The notes under the pieces are model-generated. The model was not told where the DNA came from. It saw only the letters and a list, made by a program, of their open reading frames with translations, and ran no database searches. From Dama dama (Eukaryota; Chordata; Mammalia; Artiodactyla; Cervidae), in NCBI RefSeq assembly GCF_033118175.1, contig NW_026870969.1, positions 186,001 to 250,000 on the forward strand: a DNA stretch of 64,000 nucleotides, read 5' to 3'. Position numbers and translations under genes: made by a program. Positions 1-13,464 of this stretch are shown one piece after another. Position 1 is the first letter of the stretch. Each line of letters opens with the position of its first letter.

Positions 1-3000
1 AAAATATGAGGAGCATGAAACGGTCTGAAAAATAGGAGGAGCATGATACGGTGTTCAAAAACATGAAGCGGCTGAAAAGGTGTGAAAGATATGAAGAGCC
101 TCAAAATGTGTGAAATACATGAGGACCATGAAACGGTCTGAAAAAAAGGAGGAGCATGAAGCGGTGTTGAAAAACATGAAGAGCCTGAAAATGTGTGAAA
201 AATATGAAGAGCTTCAAAAGGTGTGAAAAATATGAGGAGCATGAAACGGTCTGAAAAATAGGAGTAGCATGAAGCCGTGTTGAAAAACATGAAGAGCCTG
301 AAAGGGTGTAACAAATATGAAGAGCTTCAGAAGGTGTCAAAAATGAGATGAGCATGAAACGGTTTGAAAAATAGGAGGAGCATGAAGTGGTGTTGAAAAA
401 CATGAAGAGCCTGAAAAAGTGTGATATATATGAAGAGCTTCAAAAGGTGTGAAGTACATGAGGAGAATGAAACCGTCCGAAAAATAGGAGGAGCATGAAG
501 TGGTGTTCCAATATATGAAGAGCCTGAAAAGGTGTGAAATATATGAAGAGATTCAAAAGGTGTCAAAAATATGAGGAGCATGAAACGGTCTGAAAAAAAG
601 GAGGAGCAGGAAACCGTGTTCAAGAACATGAAGAGCCTGAAAAGGTGTGAAAAATTTGAGGTGCTTCAAAAGGTGTGAAAATTAGGAGGAGCATGAAACG
701 GTCTGAAAAATAGGAGGATCAAGAAGCGGTGTTGAAAAACATGAAGATCTGAAAACTTGTGAAAAATATAAAGAGCTTCAAAAGGTGTGAAAAATATGAA
801 GAGCTTCAAAAGGTGTCAAAAATGAGATGAGCATGAAACGGTCTGAAAAATATGTGGAGCATAAAGTGGTGTTGAAAAACATGAAGCCTCAAAAGGTGTG
901 AAATACTTGAGGAGCATGAATCGGTCTGAAAAATTAGAGGAGCATGAAGCGGTGTTGAAAAACATGAAGAGCCTGAAAATGTGAGAAAAATATGAAGAGC
1001 TACAAAAGGTGTGAAGTACAGGAGGAGCATTAATCGGTCTGAAAAATAGGAGTAGCATGAAGCGGTGTTGAAAAACATGAAGAGCCTGAAAAGGTGTGAA
1101 AAATATGAAGAGCTTCAAATGGTGTGAAAAATACGAGGAGCATGAAGAGGTGTTCAAAAACATGAAAAGCCTGAAATGTTGTAAAAAATATGAAAAGCTT
1201 CAAAAGGTGTCAAAAATATGAGGAGCATGAAACGGTCTGAAAAACCGGAGGATCATGAAGCGGTGTTCAGAAACATGAAGAGCATGAAAAGGTGTGAAAA
1301 ATTTGAAGAGCTTCAAAAATGTGAAAAATATGAAGAGCTTCAAAAGGTGTGAAATATATGAAGAGCTTCAAAAGGTGTCAAAAATTAGATGAGCAAGAAA
1401 CGGTCTGAAAAATAGGAGGAGCATGAAGTGGTGTTGAAAAACATGAAGAGCCTGAAAATGTGTGAAATATATGAAGAGCTTCAAAAGGTGTGAAAAATAT
1501 GAAGAGCTTCAAAAGGTGTCAAAAATATGAAGAGCATTAAACGGTCGCAAAAATAGGAGGAACTTGAAGTGGTGTTCGAACACATGAAGAGTCTGAAAAG
1601 GTGTGAAATATAAGAAGAGTTTCAAAAGGTGTCAAAATTATGAGGTGCATGAAACGGTCTGAAAAATAGGAGGATCATGAAACAGTGTTGAAAAACATGA
1701 AGAGCCTGAAAAGGTGTGAAAAATATGAAGAGCTTCAAAATGTGTCAAAAATATGAGGAGAATGAAACTGTCTGAAAAATAGGAGAAGCATGATGCGGTG
1801 TTGAAAAATATGAAGAGCCTGAAAACGTGTGAAAAATATGAAGATCTTCAAAAGGAATGAAAAATATGAGGAGCTTCAAAAGGTGTCAAAAATGAGATGA
1901 CCATGAAACGGTCTGAGAAATAGAAGGAGCATGAAGTTCTTTTCAAAAAAATGAAGAATCTGAAAAGGTGTGAAGTATATGAAGATTTCAAAAGGTGTCA
2001 AAAATATGAGGAGCATGAAACGGTCTGAAAAATAGGAGGAGCATGAAGTCATGATGAAAAACATGAAGAGCGTGAAAATGTGTGAAAAATACGAAGAGCT
2101 TCAAAAGGTGTCACAAATATGAGGAGCATGAAACGGTCTGAAATATATGAGGAGCATGAAGCGGTGTTCAAAAACATGAAGAGCCTGAAAACGTGTGAAA
2201 AATCTGAAGAGCTTCAAAAATGTGAAAAATATGAAGAGCTTCAAAAGGTGTGAAATATATGAAGAGCTTCAAAAGGTGTCAAAAATTAGATGAGCATGAA
2301 ACAGTCTGAAAAATAGGAGGAGCATGAAGTGTTGTTGAAAATCATGACGAGCCTGAAAAGGTGTGTAAAATATGAAGAGCTTCAAAATGTGTGAAATAAA
2401 TGAGGAGCATGAAACGGTCTGAAAAATAGGAGGAGCATGAAGCGGTGTTCAAAAATATGAAGAGCCTGAAAATTTGTGAAAACTATGAAGAGCTTCAGAA
2501 GGTGTCATAAATTAGATGAGCATGAAACGGTCTGAAAAATAGGAGGAGCATGAAGCCGTGTTGAAAAACATTAACAGCCTGAAAATGTGTGAAATATATG
2601 AAGAGCTTCAAAAGATTTCAGAAATGAGAGGAGCATGAAACGGTCTGAAAAATAGGAGGAGCATGAAGCGGTGCTGAAAAACATGAGGAGGCTGAAAAGG
2701 TGTGAAAAATATGAAGAGCTTCAAAAGTTGTGAAAAATATGAAGAGCTTCAAATGCTGTCAAAAATGAGATGAGCATGAAACGGTCTGAGAAATAGGAGA
2801 AGCATGAAGTGGTGTTGAAAAATATGAAGAGCCTGAAAAAGTGTGAAATATATGAAGAGCTTCAAAAGGCGTGAAAAATATGAAGAGCTTTAAAAGAGGT
2901 CAAAAATATGAGGAGCATGAAACGGTCTGAAAAATAGGAGGAGCATTGTAGCATTGTTCAAAAACTTGAAGAGCCTGAAAAGGTGTGAAAAATATGAAGA

Positions 3001-4185
3001 GCTTCAAAAGGTGTCAAAAATATGAGGAGCATGAAATGGTCTGAAAAATAGTAGGAGCATGAAACGGTGTTCAAAAACAGGAGGAGCCTGAAAAGGTGTG
3101 AAAAATATGAAGAGCTTCAAAAGGTGTCAAAAATATGAGGAGCATGAAACGGTCTGAAAAATAGGAGGAGCATGAAGTGGTGTTGAAAAACATGAAGAGC
3201 CTGAAAAGGTGTGAAAAATATGAAGAGCTTCAAATGCTGTGAAAAATATGAGGAGCACCAAATGGTCTGAAAAATTAGAGGAGCATGAAGCTGTGTTGAA
3301 AAACATGAAGAGCCTGAAAAGGTGTAGAAAATATGAAGAGCTTCAAAAGGTGTCAAAAATATGAGGAACATGAAACGGTCTGAAAAATAGGAGGAGCATG
3401 AAGTGGGGTTGAAAATCATGAAGAGCCTGAAAAGGTGTGAAAAATATGAAGAGCTTCAAAAGGAGTGAAATACATGAGGAGCATGAAACCGTCGCAAAAA
3501 TAGGAGGAACTTGAAGTGGTGTTCGAAAACATGAAGAGTCTGAAAAGGTGTGAAATATAAGAGGAGCTTCAAAGGGTGTCAAAATTATGAGGAGCATGAA
3601 ACGGTCTGAAAAATAGGAGGATCATGAAGCGTTGTTGAAAAACATGAACAGCCTGAAAAGGTGTGAATAATATGAAGAGATTCAAAGGTTTAAAATATAT
3701 GAGGAGCATGAAACGGTCTGAAAAATAGAAGCAGCATAAAACGGTGTTCAAAAACATGAAGAGCCTGAAAAGGTGTGAAAAATACGAAGAGCTTCACAAG
3801 GTGTGAAATACATGAGGAGGAAGAAACGGTCAGAAAAATAGGAGGAGCATGAAGCGGTATTCTAAACATGAAAGCCTGAAAAAGTGTGAAAAATATGAAG
3901 AGCTTCACTTGTTTGAAAAATAAGAAGAGCCTGAAAAGGTGTGAAAAATATGAAGAGCAACAAAAGGTGTCAAAAATATGAGGAGCATGAAATGGTCTGC
4001 AAAAAAGGAAGAGCATGAAGTGGTGTTGAAAAACTTGAAGAGCCTGAAAAGGTGTGAAAAATATGAAAAGCTTCAAAAGGTGTCAAAATATGAGGAGCAT
4101 GAAACGGTCTGAAAAATAGGAGGAGCATGAAGCAGTGTTCAAAAACATGAAGAGCCTGAAAAGGTTTGAAAAATATGAAGAGCTT
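1..4185 (+). repeat. 4.2-kb duplicated block, copy 1
   Basis: This segment is repeated almost unchanged at 6454-10780. The offset is 6453 bp at the left, 6594 bp after a 141-bp length difference, and 6595 bp after a 1-bp difference near 3865. Rare private variants are shared, for example the TTTTCAAAAAAATG run near 1941, the TGTAGCATTG stretch near 2947 and the CACTTG word near 3907. The right edge is sharp: the copies agree through AGAGCTT at 4185 and then follow different monomers. The left edge may lie outside the window. Confidence 0.93.
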
Positions 4186-5780
4186 TAAAAGGTGTGAAAT
4201 ACATGAGGAGCATGAAACTCTCTGAAAAATAAAAGGAGCAAGAAGGGGTGTTCAAAAACATGAAGAGGCTGAAAATGTGTGAAAAACATGAAGAGGCTGA
4301 AAAGGTGTGAAAAATATGAAGAGTCTAAAGGTGTCAAAAATATGAGGAGCATGAAACGGTCTGAAAAATAGAAGCAGAATTAAACGGTGTTGAAAAACAT
4401 GAAGAGCCTGAAAACGTGTGAAAAATATGAAGAGCTTCAAAAGGTGTGAAAAATATGAGGAGCATGAAACGGTCTGAAAAATAGAAGCAGCATGAAACGG
4501 TGTTGAAAAACATGAAGAACCTGAAAACGTGTGTAATATATGAAGAGCTTCAAAAGGTGGGAAAAATATGAAGAACTTCAAAAGGTGTCAAAAATGAGAT
4601 GAGCATGAAACGGTCTGAAAAATAGGAGGAGCATGAAGTGGTCTTGAAAAACATGAAGAGCCTGAAAAGGTGTGAAAAATATGAAGAGCTTCAAAAGTTA
4701 TCAAAAATATGAAGAGCATGAAACCGTCTGAAAAATAGGAGGAGCATGAAGCGGTGTGGAAAACCATGAAGTGCTTGAAAAGGTGTGAAAAATATGAAGA
4801 GTTTCTAAAGGTGTCAAAAATATGAGGAGCGTTAAACGGTCAGAAAAATAGGAGGATCATGAAATGGTGTTCAAAAACATGAAGAGCCTGAAAAGGTGTG
4901 AAAAACATGAAGAGCCTGAAAACGTGTGAAAAATATGAAGAGCTTCATAACGTGTCAAAAATATGAGGAGCATGAAACGGTCTGAAAAATAGGAGGAGCA
5001 TGAAGCGGTGTTGAAAAACATGAAGAGCCTGAAAAGGTGTGGAAAATATGAAGCGCTTCAAAAGGTGAGAAAAATATGAGGTGCAAGAAACGGTCTGAAA
5101 AATAGGAGGAGCATGAAGCGGTGTTGAAAAACAAGAAGAGCCTGAAAACGTGTGAAAAATATGAAGAGCATCAAAAGGTGTGAAAAATATGAGGAGCAGG
5201 AAACGGTCTAAAAAATAGAAGCGGCATGAAATGGTGTTCAAAAACATGAAGAGACTGAAAAGATGTGAAAATTATGAAGAGCTTCAAAAGGTGTGAAATA
5301 CATGAGGCGCATGAAACGGTCTGAAAAATAGGAGAAGCATGAAGTGGTGTTGAAACACATGAAGAGCCTGAAAAGGTGTGAAAAATATGAAGAGCTTCAA
5401 AATGTGTCAAACATATGAAGAATATGAAAAGGTCTGAAAAATAGGAGGATCATGAAGCAGTGTTCAAAAACATGAAGAGCCTGAAAATGTGTGAAAAATA
5501 TAAAGAGCTTCAAAATGTGTCAAATATATGAGGAGCATGAAACGGTCTGAAAAATAGGAGGAGCATGAAACGGTGATTAAAAACATGAAGAGCCTGAAAA
5601 GGTGTGAAAAATATGAAGAGCTTCAAAAGGTGTGAAATACATGAGGAGCATGAAACAGGCCGAAAAATACGAGAAGCATGAAGTGATGTGGAAAAACATG
5701 AAGAGCCTAAAAAGTTGTGAGAAATATGAAGAGCTTCAAAAGATGTGAAATACATGAGGAGCATGAAACTCTCTGAAATA
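4186..5780 (+). repeat. Heterogeneous monomers between duplicated blocks
   Basis: Ordinary A-B-C-D monomers with many private changes and no long partner found by eye. One run near 4256-4310 repeats the GAAGAGGCTG form of subunit C twice in succession. Blocks near 5291-5460 and 5565-5700 share word order (AGAAGCATGAAGTG, then GTGTGG or GTGTTG) with 12190-12330 and 14250-14400, which suggests an older shared higher-order unit. No gene or other element was seen. Confidence 0.8.
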
Positions 5781-6260
5781 TAGGAGGAGCATGAAGCGGT
5801 GTTAAAAAACATGAAGAGCCTGAAAAAGTGTGAAATATATGAAGAGCTTCAAAAGGTGTGAAGTACATGAGGAGAATGAAACCGTCCGAAAAATAGGAGG
5901 AGCATGAAGCGGTGTTCCAATACATGAAGAGCCTGAAAGGGTGTGAAATATATGAAGAGATTCAAAAGCTGTCAAAAATATGAGGAGCATGAAACGGTCT
6001 GAAAAAAAGGAGGAGCAGGAAACCGTGTTCAAGAACATGAAGAGCCTGAAAAGGTGTGAAAAATTTGAGGTGCTTCAAAAGTTGTGAAAATTCGGAGGAG
6101 CATGTAGCGATGTTCAAATACATGAAGAGCCTGAAAATGTGTGTAAAATATGAAGAGCTTCAAAACGTGACAAAAATATGAGGAGCATGAAACGATCTGA
6201 AAAATAGGAGGATCAAGAAGCGGTGTTGAAAAACATGAAGATCTGAAAACTTGTGAAAAA
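5781..6260 (+). repeat. Third, divergent copy of the 372-765 segment
   Basis: It shares the unusual words GTGTTCCAATA, GAGGAGAATGAAACCGTCC, AGGAAACCGTG and GAAGATCTGAAAACTTGTG with 372-765 and 6966-7355. The offset to copy 1 is 5409 bp up to about 6095 and 5494 bp afterwards, so this copy has 85 bp (three subunits) more. It is more diverged than copies 1 and 2 are from each other, so it derives from an earlier event. Confidence 0.85.
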
Positions 6261-6453
6261 CATGAAGAGCCTGAAAATGTGTGAAAAATATGAAGAGCTT
6301 CAAAATGTGTCAAAAATATGAGGAGCATGAAACGGTCTGAAATATAGGAGGAGCATGAAGCGGTGTTGAAAAACCTGAAGAGACTGAAATCGTATGAAAT
6401 ACATGAAGAGCTTCAAAAGGTGTGAAAAATATGAAGAGCTTCAAAAGGTGTCA
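6261..6453 (+). repeat. Short heterogeneous stretch
   Basis: Fewer than two monomers join the third divergent copy to copy 2. They include an unusual C variant (GAGACTGAAATCGTATG near 6380). No partner was seen elsewhere. Confidence 0.7.
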
Positions 6454-9400
6454 AAAATATGAGGAGCATGAAACGGTCTGAAAAATAGGAGGAGCATGAA
6501 ACGGTGTTCAAAAACATGAAGCGGCTGAAAAGGTGTGAAAGATATGAAGAGCCTCAAAATGTGTGAAATACATGAGGACCATGAAACGGTCTGAAAAAAA
6601 GGAGGAGCATGAAGCGGTGTTGAAAAACATGAAGAGCCTGAAAATGTGTGAAATATATGAAGAGCTTCAAAAAGTGTGAAAAATATGAAGAGCTTCAAAA
6701 GGTGTGAAATACATGAGGAGCATGAAACGGTCTGAAAAATAGGAGGAGCATGAAGTGGTGTTGAAAAACATGAAGAGCCTGAAAATGTGTGAAAAATATG
6801 AAGAGCTTCAAAAGGTGTGAAAAATATGAGGAGCATGAAACGGTCTGAAAAATAGGAGTAGCATGAAGCCGTGTTGAAAAACATGAAGAGCCTGAAAGGG
6901 TGTAACAAATATGAAGAGCTTCAGAAGGTGTCAAAAATGAGATGAGCATGAAACGGTTTGAAAAATAGGAGGAGCATGAAGTGGTGTTGAAAAACATGAA
7001 GAGCCTGAAAAAGTGTGAAATATATGAAGAGCTTCAAAAGGTGTGAAGTACATGAGGAGAATGAAACCGTCCGAAAAATAGGAGGAGCATGAAGTGGTGT
7101 TCCAATATATGAAGAGCCTGAAAAGGTGTGAAATATATGAAGAGATTCAAAAGGTGTCAAAAATATGAGGAGCATGAAACGGTCTGAAAAAAAGGAGGAG
7201 CAGGAAACCGTGTTCAAGAACATGAAGAGCCTGAAAAGGTGTGAAAAATTTGAGGTGCTTCAAAAGGTGTGAAAATTAGGAGGAGCATGAAACGGTCTGA
7301 AAAATAGGAGGATCAAGAAGCGGTGTTGAAAAACATGAAGATCTGAAAACTTTTGAAAAATATAAAGAGCTTCAAAAGGTGTGAAAAATATGAAGAGCTT
7401 CAAAAGGTGTCAAAAATGAGATGAGCATGAAACGGTCTGAAAAATATGTGGAGCATAAAGTGGTGTTGAAAAACATGAAGCCTCAAAAGGTGTGAAATAG
7501 TTGAGGAGCATGAATCGGTCTGAAAAATTAGAGGAGCATGAAGCGGTGTTGAAAAACATGAAGAGCCTGAAAATGTGAGAAAAATATGAAGAGCTACAAA
7601 AGGTGTGAAGTACAGGAGGAGCATTAATCGGTCTGAAAAATAGGAGTAGCATGAAGCGGTGTTGAAAAACATGAAGAGCCTGAAAAGGTGTGAAAAATAT
7701 GAAGAGCTTCAAATGGTGTGAAAAATACGAGGAGCATGAAGAGGTGTTCAAAAACATGAAAAGCCTGAAATGTTGTAAAAAATATGAAAAGCTTCAAAAG
7801 GTGTCAAAAATATGAGGAGCATGAAACGGTCTGAAAAACCGGAGGATCATGAAGCGGTGTTCAAAAACATGAAGAGCATGAAAAGGTGTGAAAAATTTGA
7901 AGAGCTTCAAAAATGTGAAAAATATGAAGAGCTTCAAAAGGTGTGAAATATATGAAGAGCTTCAAAAGGTGTCAAAAATTAGATGAGCAAGAAACGGTCT
8001 GAAAAATAGGAGGAGCATGAAGTGGTGTTGAAAAACATGAAGAGCCTGAAAATGTGTGAAATATATGAAGAGCTTCAAAAGGTGTGAAAAATATGAAGAG
8101 CTTCAAAAGGTGTCAAAAATATGAAGAGCATTAAACGGTCGCAAAAATAGGAGGAACTTGAAGTGGTGTTCGAACACATGAAGAGTCTGAAAAGGTGTGA
8201 AATATAAGAAGAGTTTCAAAAGGTGTCAAAATTATGTGGTGCATGAAACGGTCTGAAAAATAGGAGGATCATGAAACAGTGTTGAAAAACATGAAGAGCC
8301 TGAAAAGGTGTGAAAAATATGAAGAGCTTCAAAATGTGTCAAAAATATGAGGAGAATGAAACTGTCTGAAAAATAGGAGAAGCATGATGCGGTGTTGAAA
8401 AATATGAAGAGCCTGAAAACGTGTGAAAAATATGAAGATCTTCAAAAGGAATGAAAAATATGAGGAGCTTCAAAAGGTGTCAAAAATGAGATGACCATGA
8501 AACGGTCTGAGAAATAGAAGGAGCATGAAGTTCTTTTCAAAAAAATGAAGAATCTGAAAAGGTGTGAAGTATATGAAGATTTCAAAAGGTGTCAAAAATA
8601 TGAGGAGCATGAAACGGTCTGAAAAATAGGAGGAGCATGAAGTCATGATGAAAAACATGAAGAGCGTGAAAATGTGTGAAAAATACGAAGAGCTTCAAAA
8701 GGTGTCACAAATATGAGGAGCATGAAACGGTCTGAAATATATGAGGAGCATGAAGCGGTGTTCAAAAACATGAAGAGCCTGAAAACGTGTGAAAAATCTG
8801 AAGAGCTTCAAAAATGTGAAAAATATGAAGAGCTTCAAAAGGTGTGAAATATATGAAGAGCTTCAAAAGGTGTCAAAAATTAGATGAGCATGAAACTGTC
8901 TGAAAAATAGGAGGAGCATGAAGTGTTGTTGAAAATCATGACGAGCCTGAAAAGGTGTGTAAAATATGAAGAGCTTCAAAATGTGTGAAATAAATGAGGA
9001 GCATGAAACGGTCTGAAAAATAGGAGGAGCATGAAGCGGTGTTCAAAAATATGAAGAGCCTGAAAATTTGTGAAAACTATGAAGAGCTTCAGAAGGTGTC
9101 ATAAATTAGATGAGCATGAAACGGTCTGAAAAATAGGAGGAGCATGAAGCCGTGTTGAAAAACATTAACAGCCTGAAAATGTGTGAAATATATGAAGAGC
9201 TTCAAAAGATTTCAGAAATGAGAGGAGCATGAAACGGTCTGAAAAATAGGAGGAGCATGAAGCGGTGCTGAAAAACATGAGGAGCCTGAAAAGGTGTGAA
9301 AAATATGAAGAGCTTCAAAAGTTGTGAAAAATATGAAGAGCTTCAAATGCTGTCAAAAATGAGATGAGCATGAAACGGTCTGAGAAATAGGAGAAGCATG

Positions 9401-10780
9401 AAGTGGTGTTGAAAAATATGAAGAGCCTGAAAAAGTGTGAAATATATGAAGAGCTTCAAAAGGCGTGAAAAATATGAAGAGCTTTAAAAGAGGTCAAAAA
9501 TATGAGGAGCATGAAACGGTCTGAAAAATAGGAGGAGCATTGTAGCATTGTTCAAAAACTTGAAGAGCCTGAAAAGGTGTGAAAAATATGAAGAGCTTCA
9601 AAAGGTGTCAAAAATATGAGGAGCATGAAATGGTCTGAAAAATAGTAGGAGCATGAAACGGTGTTCAAAAACAGGAGGAGCCTGAAAAGGTGTGAAAAAT
9701 ATGAAGAGCTTCAAAAGGTGTCAAAAATATGAGGAGCATGAAACGGTCTGAAAAATAGGAGGAGCATGAAGTGGTGTTGAAAATCATGAAGAGCCTGAAA
9801 AGGTGTGAAAAATAGGAAGAGCTTCAAATGCTGTGAAAAATATGAGGAGCACCAAATGGTCTGAAAAATTAGAGGAGCATGAAGCTGTGTTGAAAAACAT
9901 GAAGAGCCTGAAAAGGTGTAGAAAATATGAAGAGCTTCAAAAGGTGTCAAAAATATGAGGAACATGAAACGGTCTGAAAAATAGGAGGAGCATGAAGTGG
10001 GGTTGAAAATCATGAAGAGCCTGAAAAGGTGTGAAAAATATGAAGAGCTTCAAAAGGAGTGAAATACATGAGGAGCATGAAACCGTCGCAAAAATAGGAG
10101 GAACTTGAAGTGGTGTTCGAAAACATGAAGAGTCTGAAAAGGTGTGAAATATAAGAGGAGCTTCAAAGGGTGTCAAAATTATGAGGAGCATGAAACGGTC
10201 TGAAAAATAGGAGGATCATGAAGCGTTGTTGAAAAACATGAACAGCCTGAAAAGGTGTGAATAATATGAAGAGATTCAAAGGTTTAAAATATATGAGGAG
10301 CATGAAACGGTCTGAAAAATAGAAGCAGCATAAAACGGTGTTCAAAAACATGAAGAGCCTGAAAAGGTGTGAAAAATACGAAGAGCTTCACAAGGTGTGA
10401 AATACATGAGGAGGAAGAAACGGTCAGAAAAATAGGAGGAGCATGAAGCGGTATTCTAAACATGAAAAGCCAGAAAAAGTGTGAAAAATATGAAGAGCTT
10501 CACTTGTTTGAAAAATAAGAAGAGCCTGAAAAGGTGTGAAAAATATGAAGAGCAACAAAAGGTGTCAAAAATATGAGGAGCATGAAATGGTCTGCAAAAA
10601 AGGAAGAGCATGAAGTGGTGTTGAAAAACTTGAAGAGCCTGAAAAGGTGTGAAAAATATGAAAAGCTTCAAAAGGTGTCAAAATATGAGGAGCATGAAAC
10701 GGTCTGAAAAATAGGAGGAGCATGAAGCAGTGTTCAAAAACATGAAGAGCCTGAAAAGGTTTGAAAAATATGAAGAGCTT
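6454..10780 (+). repeat. 4.3-kb duplicated block, copy 2
   Basis: Near-identical to 1-4185, with only scattered substitutions by eye. It is longer because it has 141 bp near its left end that copy 1 lacks. Beyond 10780 it continues as TTCTAAAGG, where copy 1 has TTTAAAAGG, and the similarity drops to the general satellite level. Copies 1 and 2 are not adjacent: 4186-6453 lies between them. Confidence 0.93.
6650..6790 (+). repeat. 141-bp segment present only in copy 2
   Basis: Aligning copy 2 to copy 1, the offset jumps from 6453 to 6594 here. The added length is 113 + 28, that is five subunits (one monomer plus one extra D-like subunit). The edges are approximate because the flanking subunits are similar. 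Loss from copy 1 and gain in copy 2 fit equally well. Confidence 0.8.
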
Positions 10781-11184
10781 CTAAAGGTGTCAAAAATATG
10801 AGGAGCATGAAACAGTCTGAAAAATAGCAGGAGCATGAAGCGGTGTTGAAAAACATGAAAAGTCTGAAAAGGTGTGAAAAATATGAAGAGCTTCAAAAGA
10901 TGTGAAAAATATGAGGAGCATGAAACTGTCTGAAAAATAGAAACAGCATGAAACGGTGTTGAAAAACATGAAGAGCCTGAAAATGTGTGAAAAACATGAA
11001 GAGCCTGAAAAAGTGTGAAAAATATGAAGAGTTTCAAAAGGTGTGAAAAATATGAAGAGCTTCAAAAGGTGTCAAAAATGAGATCAACAAGAAACCGTCT
11101 GAAAAATAGGAGGAGCATGAAGCGGTGTTGAAAAATATGAAGAGCCTGAAAAAGTGTGAAAAATATGAAGAGTTTCAAAAGGTG

Positions 11185-11735
11185 TGAAAAATATGAAGAG
11201 CTTTAAAAGGTGTCAAGAATATGAGGAGCATGAAACGGTCTGAAAAATAGGAGCAGAATGAATCGGTGTTGAAAAACATAAGGAGCATGAAAAGGTGTGA
11301 AAAATATGAAGAGCTTTAAAAGGTGTGAAAAATATGAGGTGCATGAAACGGTCTGAAAAATAGGAGGAGCATGATGCGGTGTTGAAAAATATGAAGAGCC
11401 TGAAAAGGTGTGAAAAATATGAAGATCTTCTAAAGGTGTCAAAAATATGAGGAGCATGAAACGGTCTTAAAAATTGGAGGAGCATGAACCGGTGTTGAAA
11501 ATCATGAAGGGCCTGAAAAGGTGTAAAAAATATGAAGAGTTTCAAAAGGTGTGAAAATATGAAGAGCTTCAAAAGGTGTCAAAAATGAGATCAACATGAA
11601 ACCGTCTGAATAATAGGAGGAGCATGCAGCGCTGTTGAAAAATATGAAGATCCTGAAAAGGTGTTAAAATATGAAGAGCTTCTAAATGTGTCAAATATAT
11701 GAGGAGCATGAAACGGTCTGAAAAATAGGAGGATC
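11185..11735 (+). repeat. Duplication pair 2, left copy
   Basis: Matches 13465-14133. Shared rare words are CAAGAATATG, AATGAATCGG, ACATAAGGAGC, ATGATGCGG, GAAGATCTTCTAAAGG and GAGATCAACATG, in the same order. The offset is 2284 bp at the ATGATGCGG word and 2397-2398 bp from the GATCTTCTAAAGG word onward. The 113-bp step means this copy has one monomer fewer. Confidence 0.88.
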
Positions 11736-12599
11736 ATGAAACGGTGTTCAAAAACATGAAGAGCCTGAATAGGTGTGAAAAATATGAAGAGCTTCAAAAG
11801 GTGTCAAAAATATGACGAGCATGAAACGGTCTGAAAAATAGGAGGAGCATGAAGCTGTGTTCAAACACATGAAGAGCCTGAAAAGGTGTGAAAAATATGA
11901 AGAGCTTCAAAATGTGTCATAAATGAGAAGAACATGAAACGGTCTGAAAATTAGGAGGAGCATGAAGTGGTTTTGAAAAACATGAAGAGCCTGAAAAGGT
12001 GTGAAATATATGAAGAGCTTCAAAATGGGTCAAAATTATGAAGAGCATGAAATGGTCTGAAAAATAGGAGGATCATGAAGTGGTGTTCAAAAACATGAAG
12101 ACCCTGAAAAGTTGTGAAAGATATGAAGAGCTTCAAAAGGTGTGAAAAATATGAGGAGCATGAAACGGTCTGAAAAATAGGAGGAGCATGAAACGGTGAT
12201 CAAAAACATGAAGAGCCTGAAAAGGTGTGAAAAATATGAAGAGCTTCAAAGGTGTGAAATACATGAGGAGCATGAAACGGTCTGAAAAATAGGAGAAGCA
12301 TGAAGTTGTCTGGAAAAACATGAACATCCTGAAAAGGTGTGAAAAATATGAAGAGCTTCAAAAGGTGTCAAAAATGAGATGAGAATGAAACGATCTGAAA
12401 AATAGGAAGATCATGAAACGGTGTTGAAAAACATGAAGAGCCTAAAAGGTGTGAAAAATATGAAGAGCTTCAAAAGTTGTCAAAAAATATGAGGAGCATA
12501 AAATGGTCTGAAAAATAGGAGGAGCATGAAGCGGTCGTCAAAAACATGAAGAGCCTAAAAAGGTGTGAAAAATATGAAGAGCTTCAAAATGTGTGAAAT

Positions 12600-12865
12600 A
12601 CAAGAGGAGAATGAAATGGTCTGAAAATTAGGCGAAGCATGAAGTGGTGTGGAAAAACATGAAGAGCCTGAAAAGGTGTGAAAAATATGAAGAGCTTCAA
12701 AATGTGTCAAAAATATGAAGAGCATGAAAGGGTCTGAAAAATAGGAGAATCATGAAGCGGTGTTCAAAAACATGAAGAGCCTGAAAAGGTGTGAAAAATA
12801 TGAAGAGCTTCATAAGGTGTGAAATACATGCGGAGCATGAAACTCTCTGAAAAATACGAGGAGCA
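12600..12865 (+). repeat. Duplication pair 3, left copy
   Basis: Shares an ordered set of variants with 14434-14700 at an offset of about 1834 bp: an A-B pair with AGCATGAAGTGGTGTGG, then GAAGAGCATGAAA, then ATAGGAGAATCATG, then GAAATACATG before an ACTCTCTG or ACACTCTG core. Moderately diverged. Confidence 0.75.
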
Positions 12866-13055
12866 TGAAGTGGTGTTCAAAAACATGAAGAGCCTGAAAA
12901 GGTGTGAAAAATATGAAGAAATTCAAAAGGTGTCAAAAATATGCGGAGCATGAAACGGTCTGCAAAAAAGGAGGAGCATGAAGCGGTGTTGAAAAACCTG
13001 AAGAGCCTGAAAAGGTGTGAAAAATATGAAGAGCTTCAAAAGGTGTCAAAAATAT

Positions 13056-13281
13056 GAGGAGGATGAAACGGTCTGAAAAATAGGTGGAGCATGAAGCAGT
13101 GTTGAAAAACCTGAAGAGCCTGAAAAGGTGTGAAAAATATGAAGAGCTTCAAAAGGTGTCAAAAATATGAGGAGGATGAAACGGTCTGAAAAATAGGTGG
13201 AGCATGAAGAAGTGTTGAAAAACCTGAAGAGCCTGAAAAGGTGTGAAAAATATGAAGAGCTTCAAAAGGTGTCAAAAATAT
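13056..13281 (+). repeat. Direct 113-bp tandem doublet
   Basis: Two adjacent monomers, 13056-13168 and 13169-13281, share the rare words GAGGAGGATG, ATAGGTGGAGC and ACCTGAAGAGCC, and differ at few positions. This is a recent one-monomer tandem duplication. Confidence 0.88.
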
Positions 13282-13464
13282 GACGAGCATGAAACGGTCT
13301 GAAAAATAGGAGGAGCATGAAGCGGTGTTCAAAATATGAAGAGCCTGAAAAGTTGTGAAAAATATGAAGAGCTTCAAAAGGTGTGAAAAATATGAGGAGC
13401 ATGAAACGGTTTGAAAAACAGGAGGAGCATGAAGCGGTGTTCAAAATCATGAAGAGCCTGAAAA

